The position numbers and the translations under genes are program-made. Positions 53,601 to 62,630 of a stretch of 64,000 nucleotides of DNA are shown one piece after another (the stretch's first letter is position 1; each line of letters begins with the position of its first letter). The notes beneath the pieces were generated by a model that did no database searches, was not told where the DNA came from, and saw nothing but the letters and a program-made list of their open reading frames with translations. Source of the stretch: Gibbula magus (Eukaryota; Mollusca; Gastropoda; Trochida; Trochidae); assembly GCA_936450465.1 (NCBI GenBank), contig OW388289.1, positions 70,864,420-70,928,419 on the forward strand. Reading direction: 5' to 3'.

Positions 53601-56600
53601 ATAACAGTTTTATGGTATCAGTTACAAAATCGAGTAATTCGTCAACATGACCTATCTTCTCCAAAGAACTTTTTGGAAAGAAGTACTCACTATACAAACT
53701 TATTGACGTTTTACATGTATATTCAATGTCAATGTCAATTAAATACTATCTATAAGCATTAAAAAAATGACTATCCATAGTTACTTCATAAATGTTAATT
53801 ATATGTAAAAATTACATAAAGGAAAATCATAAACGATAATACAAATTTAAACCAACCAATTAAAAACTCAAATTAAATTTTTTTAAATGTTCTCTCAATC
53901 TGCAGGTGTCGTGGTACCGAGAGCATGAGGAGCATGTTCTCACGATTGGGGACCTCGTGTGGGTCAGGAACTCCAACGTGGTCGTTGACTACCGTGAGTT
54001 TGACAACGACATCACACACTGGAACCTGACTATAAAGAGAGTGAAGCCAGAGGACGAGGGAGTCTATGTCTGTGAGATCATCGACAAGGAGAAGCAGGTC
54101 CTCCAAGTGCGCTTACGGGTGCTCGGTGAGTTGGACTCTCATCCGCCTTCATCATTGCATTGGCTCTAGCTTCGTGCTTCTAGATTTGTATCAATCTTTA
54201 TCAAGTTTTGTTCCTCACCCTGTCATTTCTAACGTCACCTGCTTCAAAAGATGTTTCTTACCCAAGATTGTTATAGTACTCTCGAAAAAGTGGATTATTT
54301 TATTAGGTAAAAATCAAATAAGGATTTCTTTTTTATTCGATTAATTGCGTAATTGTCCCAAGTTGGACAGTCTACAGGTACATTTGAGTACTACACAAAA
54401 CTATGTGGAAGAGCATACTCATCTGTTTGGCTTTCATCTCATCATATGCCCTTTTGGAGTTTACAAACATAAAATCACAAAACAAACTATATTTTTACAG
54501 ATGCTACAGCATCATCTGCAGATTTGAGCCTATTTTACCGAAGTGAACAATAAGTAACAGTTGTCATCTTTCTAAAAACTGTTGGCAAATTCTTTCTTTT
54601 TTTGTAAGGATGTAAACTGAACAGAAAGAAATTAGCCAGTGCTGTGTAACAACTGACTGCATTTTACTAATGGAACCATCTTGGGTAAGATGGTCATTCA
54701 TGAAGTTCTTTCAAGGAATTATCATTACTGTTCTTAATGAACTGTTGTGTCCAGCTCTTTGTCAACTCAATTGTTCTTTACAATTTGCTTTTCTTCTTAT
54801 TTATCTTGTGCTGAATCAATCCACTCTAAGGGTTAACTTAACATACTCAACTGCCACAATAAGCATGCACCTCCATTCTCAAAGTATATATATTTGATTT
54901 TAACTTTTCAAACCAAGATTTATCAAAATATATACTTCATCCATCAAATATGTATGTCAAGGCAAAGATGATCATTGTTCTATATGTCCGCAATCATTAT
55001 ACAGTATTCCATTGGCTCCAAAACCTCAAGTTATAGGAATCAAGGGACCATATATGTTCTATACATGTATTCATCTATCATCATATATGTACCACTGTTC
55101 CATCATTTTCCATAACACAATCTATTGGCACTGTGTAAGGTATCATCAATGAGGAGTATCATTCAGAGGGAAGATTAAAAATTATTTGGGAAATATTTTT
55201 CTATATGATATTCTTCCTTTTTTTGTTCAAACTTTCAACCGTTAATTTTCAGATCCCCCTGACTACAAGCCAGGTAAGTTGGAGTACTGTGTTACCTGTC
55301 TGCACAATCTACGCCATCTACTTTATCTGAAATGTATACTATTCAAAGTTTGCTGAGGGTCATGACTATATTTCAAAATAAATATTTGAATGTGAAGTTT
55401 AAATTCAAAATCAACAAATACATATATCTCTTTTGACATTGACAAAGCAGTACATGTCATTCCTTGGCCTAAACCTCTTAAGGTACTCCAAACGGTGATA
55501 ATAAAATCAATTTCAAATGTAAAACATGAAGTGCTGTTGAAAGCCCATACTCACTGTAAGATTTGTAGTTGTACGATCACGCTAATCGTATCTTATCAGC
55601 TGAAACACTTATAAATCATGTTGATATCATAGGTTCCCTGGAAACATGCCTACTATATCATATACAGATCATATATTTTCTTAAAAGGAAATTTGAGAAT
55701 TCAGATGTTACATATTACTAATAAATAATAAATAAAATAAATAATAAATAATAATTCAACTCATCAGCTAAAATGTTAATCATTTGTTAGTGTTTGTGAA
55801 CATTTAAAAAAAATAAAATTATGATATGTGAACTTTCTATTTATTACCAAAGTTGTAAAATTGATGAAAATACTCCAAAAAATCTATCTAGCGTACGTTG
55901 GCTACCCACCGACACCTCATCTAGAATGTAATATCATAAACAAAAAGTGAAGTAAAAAGGTAATGAATCTTGATAAGAGGAATGTCATGACCAATATTAT
56001 CTTTTTAAATTATGGAATTTGTTTGACGTTAGAAGAGTTAAATATCAGCAAGCTTTTAGCTGTCATACCATAAATCATAAATCAGACCTCATCACAATCA
56101 ACAATCAATCCAAAGAAACAGCCATAAGATGGTATGAAACCCTTGTCTCCCCATGCTGTGTCTTTGGGATATCATCAGTTGAAATAAATGTCATTTAGAT
56201 AGTGAATAAATTTTACATTGTCATATTTGGGATCACACTATCTATACTTTTCGGGTCAAGTCCCTTTTGGGATTCGAACCCACACGCTCAGAGTCAGTCA
56301 CCAATACCCAAAACTGAATGTAAAAATGGCATAACCAGTTTTTTGATCTCGTTGTTGAGGTCTTGGTGGCTGAAGTGGATAAGCTGTTGGGAACATCAGT
56401 GCTCGCAATTGGTGCCGGCCCGCAAGGGTCTCAGCCCTGAAAAAAGTACAAGGATTCAATGACAAATAGTGTGATCCTCAATATATATAAATCATCTGTG
56501 TTCTCTTGGATCTGATCACATACTCCACACAATACTACTGGCAGTTTCTTTAGCTTACAATGTCAGGAATAGAGGGCATTAGATCCATTATTTCAATTGA

Positions 56601-59600
56601 TTGTTATTATTTCTTATATTATTTTCCTTATTTAAGTCATTGGATCCTCAGGAGACTATATTTAGTATGCTTGAAACATTTTATTCCTATCTTTTCATGA
56701 ATATGATTTACATTTATATGCATCTTTTATACGAAAAACATGTTCTTATAATTCTTTATCACAAAACAATATATTGCTACTTTAGATATGAAGTTGTAAA
56801 TTTTAACTTTTTTAAGTTTCCTATTTGAAAGGTTGAAATTGAATTACTGTTAATGATTAACTCTGAATGATTCAAATGTTTGTGTTATTTGAGTCAAATG
56901 AAATATATTTGATTCTAGCAAAAAGTAATATTTCTTCTGTAATAATGACATTTTGAAACAGTATCTTCACTGAAAAGCTATAATTGTGAAAATGGAATTA
57001 CTTAAATATTGAATAATTCAAATGTCTAATATTTGGGTTAAATTAAACATCAGCAACATTCAGAAGAATACCATTTCTTTCATGCCCCATAGTTTATTAC
57101 TTTCAGATACTGTTAATAACAAACATGCAAAAACTGCATTTAGCCATTGACCGTAGTAATTTAACTAATGGATTTTCTAATCAGTATTCAATAATTGGTT
57201 CAAAAAAAAGGATTTATTGAAGAAACGACAGAATAAATGTTTATTTTATGTTTGAAAAGACAATTTCAATAATGTCTCTTCATTTAATTGATCCCAATTA
57301 AGATACCAGTAATTTATTATACTGATAAATAAGCATAAGACTTCCAATACAGACATCGATCTTCGTAATTGTGATTGTTTAACCTGATAGTTTTATACCA
57401 TGCTGTTAAGATAAAGAAGTTAAATCAAAAGATCTTAAGATACAAAGCTATAAACAAAAGCTGCCCGATCAATCAATGCATATGGTCTGAAACAATATGA
57501 ATCAAGCTTATGGAACCTTCTGACATTCAATGGAGAGATTGTATTGTTTGATCACACACCATCCAGCCATTCATGGTTTGTTAATTAAAATCCAATGTTT
57601 CATCCTGATATATTTCTTCATACATTACTTCATGTCACTGTAAAACGAAATATTCTTTGTTGCAATTATTAACTTTTTGTTTTTCCCCCAAGGGTCTTCA
57701 ACTTCAGTGACAATTCTGTATGGACATTTATTTTGGTCATCATTTAATACTATGTTTGTTTTATATATACTTTTTATAGAGCCTGTTCAAATTCAAATAT
57801 GAGATAATTTCCTCATCATTCCTTCACCATTCACGTTTATTATATACATATCTTGATTTAGAGCAATGCAAAGATTTTCAAACTTCAAACCATTCTGAAA
57901 TATACTTTGATTTATGAAAATATCACCCTATCCCTTAATCAAATATAATGCAATCTTGCTGTAGATGATAAATGATAATTATATAGAATCTTCCAGAATG
58001 AATTTTCTAAAGTATATTTACATAAACTTCAATCATAGAATCAATAACCAAGTTTTGTGTAAGTGCAACTATATATGTCAACAATAAATAAGTGCCAATT
58101 GTTGATAAATGTATGTATATGTATACATTAACCATCATTACAATTGTTGATAAATGTATGTATATGTATACATTAACCATCATTACAATCCACATATTTT
58201 TTAACAGACGTTTGCCTGTATCATTTTATACGGAGAGTTAACGAGTAAGCAGTTTTCTTGAAACAGAAATGGCAACTCTGATGATTACTGTCTCTAAGAT
58301 GACATTATCCTCCGCTGCAATTCTATTGATTAAAAATAAAATAGAAATGAAGTAGAAGTCAGAGTTTAATAGGATGTCAACAGAATCATGATCCAATAAA
58401 GTCACTAGATATGTTTCTTGTAGCTGCTGGAACATACAGAATATGTGTAAAGTCATGGTGAACCTCGAAATAATGTCGCGTTATGCTAGCAATTAATCTA
58501 AGCCCTGCTGAAAACTTCAATGCTTAGCTCTGGCCAAGTAATGTCCTGATCACAAAACTATGTTCTCCCTTTTCCTTCAAAGAACCTTGGAGTAAGATAT
58601 GAAGAGAAGCCAGTGAATGCTTTTTGATATGTTGCACTAGCAAGGGTAAATATCAAAGTCTTGTTGTGACCATGTAATGAAGCTAAAGGTCACAAAAATG
58701 TATTGGGACCAGAAAATAGTTCTTAAACATTAAAATTGTACGCACTCATAAATGGATGCTGCGCAATACTTTATCTCCTGTTTCGCACTGAAAGTGCAGC
58801 TGGGGATAAAACTCAATTAAAGTGAACCCCGTGTTGCCAGTTTAGTGTTTCCTCAAAGAAATTACAGTCATTACAACCTTCAAAACATCAATTACAGAGA
58901 AAGTGTAACAAATAAGTAATTTGTTCATCGATAGCTCTGAAGCACATGTATATGCTAGATAAAACCAATAGTTCAATAGTGCCTTTGAAGACATTGAAAT
59001 AGAGTCTAAATGAATTAAAGAACATCTAATTTTGAACCTGCGATTTTTTATTTACCATTCTTTCTCTCATGTTACAGAGATTCGTATTTTCGGGAAGGAA
59101 TACATCGACCTTGGAGAACAAATTCGATTAATCTGTAACGCAACAGGAGGGGATTTGATCCCAGAGGATATAGACTGGTTTAAGGACGGAGACATAGTGG
59201 ACTCTATGAGATTTAGGAACATTATTATAACAAAGTATCGGTCCATAGAGGACCAAGCATTAGTGAGTGAGTTGATAATAGACAGGAGTCGTGGAGAGGA
59301 TTCTGGGACTTATATATGTCGAAGTTCGGAGAATCTCATCGACAGCGTTGAGGTCACAGTGCTCGTTGGTACGTATAGTGCCTTTCTAGACCCTCTTACT
59401 CACTTAGAGATGCAGTATATTCATGATTGGTAGTTGTAAATTCTCACAGAAAGTTTAAAGGAACATCAACATTAAAGCTCCGGGAAGTAAGTTAAACATA
59501 GCCTTGTAGTCACTTTGATAGATTTGTGATGTTTTCCAATCTTATTACAAAATGAAAAATTATGTGAAAAATGACTTTCATTGCTGTCATTGGAATATAT

Positions 59601-62600
59601 ACAAATCAAAAGAAATGTATTTCCTAAAGAAATGTAAACACAGAAATGTTTAAAATGGTTGCCTTGCTGTCATTGGAACACACCAATGTCAAATTTTAGA
59701 AAAAAATTCTGAAATAGGAAGTGAAAAAAATACATTTTCATTTTTGGTTAGTAACCAAAAATCTGTTTTTAAAGGATTCCTTAGATTTTGATGACAGCAA
59801 TTCTGGTACTAATCATTTGTTCCTTTAAAGTTTTTGCTGAGTATAGCTCCTTCTTTACTTTCTCCATGCTTGTTGTCACGAAGAAGCAACCGGTAAGTGC
59901 CGTCCACATCGATCTGCATGCCTTGCATTGCTGCTACCTCACTATCGCCGCCGCCGCCGCACTCAGGCCGCAACAAACCAACTTACACAAGCAAAATTAT
60001 TTTCTCAAAATACAAGCCGCATAAACATCTTTAACTTTTACAAATATTATTTTCATCAAAACTCAATTTGCTTAATGTCATAATTTTAGTATGCAAGATT
60101 ATTTCATCTAAAAAAAGTGAACAAATTTCTATAAGTGATAATTAAAAGTATAAAAAAAAGATTTCTTGAATATTTTTGTTTTCATTAACAGAGACTTTGA
60201 TTAACTTCTTGAACAATAATATCAAAATGTATATGAACAAATCCTAAATTGGAATGAGTGCATATTTGAAAAACAATCTCAACTCATTCTTGTATTTCTG
60301 AAACTGATTTGTATATGCATAATGTGCAATGTCAACACAAATCTGACATTTGAATGAATGCTCCTTGTATCCTAACTTCCAAAATTTCAGATTTTCAAAT
60401 CTACTCTTCCCTGATGAATAGACAACTTTTTTCTGTAATCGACGTGAAACATAATTTGTGAGATTTTAACTTGATAATACAAGCTTCAGTTGTAAAATGA
60501 GCAAGTACATTTCATCAAGTCCCAAAAAGTTCTTATTTCTCCATAGTAAGCTTGAAAAAGTACACATTATTTTGAAAAAATAAAGGGAATGTGTTCATAA
60601 AATTCTACCGTTGAACTGCATCATGTAAGAAAATCATAAAATAATTTTTTTTATAACAATTATTTCATTCCATCAATTCCATGTAATTTTCTTCATTTCT
60701 GTAGCAGTCATGTTAGAGATGTACGGAAAGAAATTTTTAAAGGAATTTTTTAAATTGCCAGTTTTCAAAAGCAATATATTAATGGAAAACTTTTAAAATA
60801 AGTTTTTTTGTTGTGGCCTGCTCATATTTGTGAACAATGAGTTCGACATATACTTGAACCTGTGTGAACAAATCAAAATCCATAAAAAGTGAAATCAGTA
60901 TAATCCATCTGCAGAAAACCTTTTTATATTTGTTTGTTCACACAGAATTGTAGCTGCTTTTTAAAAGAATTATGTTATTTGAGTTTTTTTTCATTTCATT
61001 CTGTGCTATACATTTGTTGACTTTCTGATTTTTATTGTCTGACAACAACAAAATGCTTTAAGTTGCAACATAATGGTTTTCAGATTTTAGTTTTTTTGCA
61101 AATTCATAAATGTATATTGTACTTGTCTTTGATTTAGCTGTTGAAAAGGATGGTGTTTAGACATTAGTCACATATATATTTTAATTTATTTCAATAATTT
61201 TGAAAAGGAATAAATATTATGAATTATATCATTGTGCAAGCAACTAACACTTTCAACTTTGCACATTTTGCAAAATAAATGGTGCCAAAGAAATAAATCA
61301 TATCATATATTATAAAATTCGTCAAAATAACTCTTTGACGTAATGAAGTCTGATGTTCAATTCTAGATTTAATGTCACTTCCATTTTTCTTGCAGCAAAC
61401 TCTTCGAACGTAAAAAGAGGTATGCCTTTTTCTTTTATTACACGTTTAATCTTACCATTGATATTTGTCCACTTATCTTGTACAAGTTATGCCATCCAAC
61501 AGTAACTGAACATTAACAGAAATTTCATAAAGACTGAGAGATATACTTGGTACTTCTTTCACTCTGGCAGATCATCAGAAAACCCCAAAATATCATCATC
61601 CTTTTACCATTATCATTGAAAAAAACTAGACATGGAATAGGTAAAATTGTTCAACCCAGGACCCTGGGACCGCGTAATGTAATTGGTACCCCGCACAAGC
61701 AGTGCAGATCCACAGGGGGGGTTGAGTTCAGGGGGATCAAACCTCTCTCCCTTTGGAAAAATATTGGATGAACCCCTTTGGTGAATCCCCCATCCATCAC
61801 TCCCCACTTTGAAATTTCCAGGAACCGCCTATGTTGGGTATCCAGGTTCACCATCCCAGCCGTAAATTAATCTACTGGTACCCTGATGTCACCCTATTGT
61901 TCTGGAGGGACTTTATTCACATTATCCTCAACTAATTCAAACTTGAACATTTTGGAAAATCATGTTGACTGTTACATGACCATGCATTGGTCTTTCCTTA
62001 AGCAATGTTACTCTAGATGACTTCCTGTCAATTTCTACAATAACTCCATTAATTCAAATGGTAAAATTTTTATTTTTGGCTGTTATAATTCAAGTGTTAG
62101 TATCTACAGCAAAATGTTGCATTCATTGTATCTGTAATTAAGAAGTCAACTATCAATACATCTTGATTTTCCTTTATACTTTTGGACTTCTAAAATTGTT
62201 ATTGGTAGATTACACGGCCATAATTTCAATCTCTAACAAAATGATACTCTGATTGTCAGTAATGCATCGTTATTTATTGACAATTTTCTTTTGAATCTCT
62301 TAACTTATGTAAACTAAAGAATCTCAAATTATATATGAATTTATTAAAAGAATGGTGCATCTTCCTTGGGAAATTGTAAGGAAGTTGATATCCATAAATC
62401 TTGCTTTTCACTTTTATACATGAAGCATAATGCCCATCAGTGTTCTCCACATACCATGACCTAGTAATCAAAGCATATTTCTCGATGTTCTAGGTTCAGG
62501 ATCTGCATCACACACAGCGAGGGCCGAGCATCCGTTCAACAAGGCAGCCCTTCACATCAGCAGCAGCATCAACCTCACCACAGTACTGGCCGTCGCTACC

Positions 62601-62630
62601 CTCGCTTTTATACAGTTTTCCAACTCATGA
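41461..62630 (+). CDS. Two-Ig-domain GPI-anchor-like surface protein, DPR/zig-8-like (5'-partial gene, six exons)
   Basis: Spliced model: 41461-41681, 53906-54125, 55253-55273, 59078-59368, 61396-61419, 62494-62630. All junctions are GT-AG and the phases agree throughout, giving 303 residues plus a split first codon, ending at TGA 62628-62630. Order (numbered from the Tyr at 41463): Asp/Tyr-rich segment 1-38; Ig1 ~43-146 with Cys64, Trp76 and Cys129; linker 147-153; Ig2 ~154-250 with Cys173, Trp187 and Cys234; stalk 251-283; hydrophobic tail 284-303. Both Ig domains carry the D-x-G-x-Y-x-C signature. The start of Ig1's second half (VSWYR..E.HVLTIG) resembles DPR and zig-8, neuronal recognition proteins that bind DIP-type partners outside the cell; that role is inferred. 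Possible N-glycosylation sites are Asn48, Asn113, Asn174 and Asn252. The protein probably lacks only its signal peptide and a short leader. Alternatives are a lachesin or other zig-type paralogue. Confidence 0.85.
43629..44079 (+). mobile_element. TTAA-flanked MITE, family B copy 2
   Basis: The left end AGGTACATCCCTTGTGTTGT follows TTAA at 43625-43628. The interior matches copies at 10.2 and 50.7 kb (ACTGTTGCC, GATGATAGTCGA, TTGGTTTCTGCACATGCATA, GCACATATGGTATTTTGGCA). The right end, AACCCAATGGCTGTCACTTT, has diverged from the left and its TTAA is lost. Lies inside the 12.2-kb intron. Confidence 0.75.
44975..45708. repeat. Degenerate satellite, ~165-bp units
   Basis: A motif like AAATCAATTAGAGGTTGACT recurs at about 45014, 45180 (partial), 45362 and 45672, and an ATATTGTTTGACAATAT motif recurs about 20-30 bp before the next start in several units. 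Spacings of about 166, 182 and 310 (two units) point to an old, decayed tandem array of four or five monomers. Intronic. Confidence 0.55.
45710..47260. other. Intronic stretch
   Basis: No exon-like signal. A perfect 14-bp palindrome, CCGATAATTATCGG, lies at 45848-45861. A fragment ending GTGGATCCGCCACTGCA near 46586-46602 resembles the ends of the element at 12.83 kb. Confidence 0.4.
47265..47385 (-). mobile_element. SINE fragment, same family as 4.3 kb
   Basis: On the minus strand it keeps CACTGAATTTCAGTGCAGTACC, GGTTTCAATGCATATC and GGCTTTCTCCCTC in the same order as the copy at 7.3 kb. Head missing. Confidence 0.5.
48030..48383 (+). mobile_element. TTAA-flanked MITE, family A copy 2 (uninterrupted)
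   Basis: A 354-bp element with ends AGGAGCAGTAGCACA and, reverse-complemented, AGGGGCACTAGCAC, with TTAA outside at 48026-48029 and 48384-48387. It is collinear with the copy at 14.7-15.5 kb and reads straight through CGCTCAAATAAGTCGATGAA, the site where that copy carries an insertion. Confidence 0.88.
49135..49460. promoter_or_regulatory. Possible intronic regulatory block
   Basis: About 300 bp with markedly higher G+C and CpG than the intron around it. Visible short motifs include TTAATTAGTATGCATGA (homeodomain/POU-like), TTTCCGGTG (ETS-like) and GCACGTG (E-box). The frame crossing it shows no Ig or other domain. Motifs this short occur by chance; the composition contrast is the main reason to list it. 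Confidence 0.25.
50331..50558. mobile_element. 228-bp inverted-repeat element with 9-bp target duplication
   Basis: The left arm (CATTCCCTTCACAGAGGTTA onward, about 65 bp) pairs with the right arm, whose reverse complement begins CATTCTCTTCCCACAGAGGT and ends in TACATCGCCTGAAT. TGACATGAT flanks it directly at 50322-50330 and 50559-50567. Long TIRs with a 9-bp duplication suggest a Mutator-like MITE; the 8-bp reading (GACATGAT) would fit hAT. No transposase. Confidence 0.85.
50664..51152 (+). mobile_element. TTAA-flanked MITE, family B copy 3 (best preserved)
   Basis: The ends AGGTACATCCATTGTGTT and, reverse-complemented, AGGTGCATCCATTGTGTT are flanked by TTAA at 50660-50663 and 51153-51156. 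489 bp, no coding capacity; collinear with copies at 10.2 and 43.6 kb. Its ends lie about 105 bp from the element at 50331. Confidence 0.88.
51157..53900. other. Intronic stretch, no supported feature
   Basis: 3' part of the 12.2-kb intron. AT-rich, with no additional Ig-like half-domain exon that could substitute for exon B and no recognised mobile element. Confidence 0.45.
53906..54125 (+). CDS. Coding exon B: second half of Ig domain 1
   Basis: The acceptor ends ATCTGCAG and the donor is CTCG|GTGAGT. The exon enters in phase 0 and leaves in phase 1. It encodes residues 74-146: the core Trp76 in VSWYR, the HVLTIG segment typical of DPR/zig-8 and lachesin relatives, an HWNLTI E-strand motif with an N-glycosylation sequon at Asn113, and the F-strand D-E-G-V-Y-V-C motif holding Cys129, which would pair with Cys64 from exon A across a 12.2-kb intron. 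The last residues form the G strand (QVRLRVL). Reading past the donor meets a stop at 54167-54169. Confidence 0.9.
55253..55273 (+). CDS. 21-nt coding microexon C (interdomain linker)
   Basis: The acceptor is GTTAATTTTCAG and the donor is a consensus CCAG|GTAAGT. Both flanking introns are phase 1. It completes an Asp codon from exon B and encodes D-P-P-D-Y-K-P before splitting into the Glu codon of exon D. Length is a multiple of three, so skipping it joins exon B directly to exon D in frame, with the B/D junction codon also reading Glu. It would lengthen a Pro/Asp-rich hinge between the two Ig domains by seven residues. Called from splice signals and phase; no transcript evidence is available here. 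Confidence 0.72.
56229..56478. mobile_element. 250-bp element with GGATCACACTAT-type inverted ends and tRNA-like boxes
   Basis: The left end GGGATCACACTATCT and right end (reverse-complemented GAGGATCACACTATTTGTC) form an inverted repeat. Inside, GGGATTCGAACCCACACGCT holds a perfect B-box complement (GGTTCGAATCCC on the minus strand), and GGTGGCTGAAGTGGATAAGC is an A-box-like motif on the + strand. Could be a MITE that took up tRNA-like sequence, or a rearranged SINE. Confidence 0.5.
58096..58185. repeat. Perfect 45-bp tandem duplication
   Basis: Two identical 45-bp units (58096-58140 and 58141-58185) beginning CAATTGTTGATAAATG and containing the palindrome GTATATGTATAC. No mismatch, so recent. 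Intronic. Confidence 0.95.
59078..59368 (+). CDS. Coding exon D: complete Ig domain 2
   Basis: The acceptor ends TCATGTTACAG and the donor is GTTG|GTACGT; it is phase 1 in and phase 1 out, 291 nt long. One exon holds the whole second Ig domain, residues 154-250: Cys173 in RLICNATG (with an NAT sequon at Asn174), core Trp187 in DIDWFKDG, an SELIID E-strand, and Cys234 in E-D-S-G-T-Y-I-C, ending with a VEVTVLV G strand. The whole-domain, phase-1 organisation is the classic exchangeable Ig exon. Reading through the donor adds about 21 residues and stops at 59431-59433. Confidence 0.92.
59369..61395. other. 2.0-kb intron between exon D and microexon E
   Basis: AT-rich, except for a short island at 59860-59990 with a GCC trinucleotide run (59946-59960) and a consensus donor-like CCG|GTAAGTGC at 59890-59900. 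No domain-encoding exon is seen. Confidence 0.55.
61396..61419 (+). CDS. 24-nt coding microexon E (stalk, adds a sequon)
   Basis: The acceptor is TTTTTCTTGCAG and the donor is AGAG|GTATGC. Both flanking introns are phase 1 and the length is a multiple of three. It encodes A-N-S-S-N-V-K-R between Ig domain 2 and the GPI-anchor-like tail, so it lengthens the stalk by eight residues and supplies an N-glycosylation sequon (NSS, Asn252). Skipping it joins exon D to exon F in frame. Support comes from splice signals and phase only. Confidence 0.7.
61420..62493. other. 1.1-kb intron before the terminal exon
   Basis: Holds a G/C-rich repeat fragment at about 61655-61830 with GATCCACAGGGGGGGTTGAG and an inverted GGATGAACCCC block, related in style to the GGATCC-ended elements elsewhere in the window. 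No exon-like signal. Confidence 0.5.
62494..62630 (+). CDS. Terminal coding exon F: GPI-anchor-like C-terminus and stop
   Basis: The acceptor ends GATGTTCTAG; the exon enters in phase 1 and ends at TGA 62628-62630. It encodes 45 residues (259-303): a Gly/Ser-rich then polar stretch, Ser281-Ser283, and a hydrophobic tail of about 17 residues (I-N-L-T-T-V-L-A-V-A-T-L-A-F-I-Q-F) followed by only S-N-S. A hydrophobic C-terminus with no basic cytoplasmic residues is how GPI-attachment signals look. The small residues at 281-283 or Asn274 are possible attachment sites. A type I membrane anchor is less likely because nothing basic follows the tail. G+C content drops just after the stop. Confidence 0.85.

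Larger units (their letters stand above)
55274..59077. other. 3.8-kb intron between microexon C and exon D
   Basis: Contains an inverted-repeat element at 56229-56478 and a 45-bp duplication at 58096-58185; otherwise AT-rich sequence without an exon-like signal. Confidence 0.6.

Noticed and set aside
56260..56290. Possible tRNA gene around GGGATTCGAACCC
   Set aside because: Only a B box is intact; no cloverleaf with a paired acceptor stem can be drawn, and the A-box-like motif is on the opposite strand.
59946..59960. GCC repeat coding for an alanine run
   Set aside because: Intronic position, no matching splice acceptor that keeps the frame, and a typical trinucleotide microsatellite.
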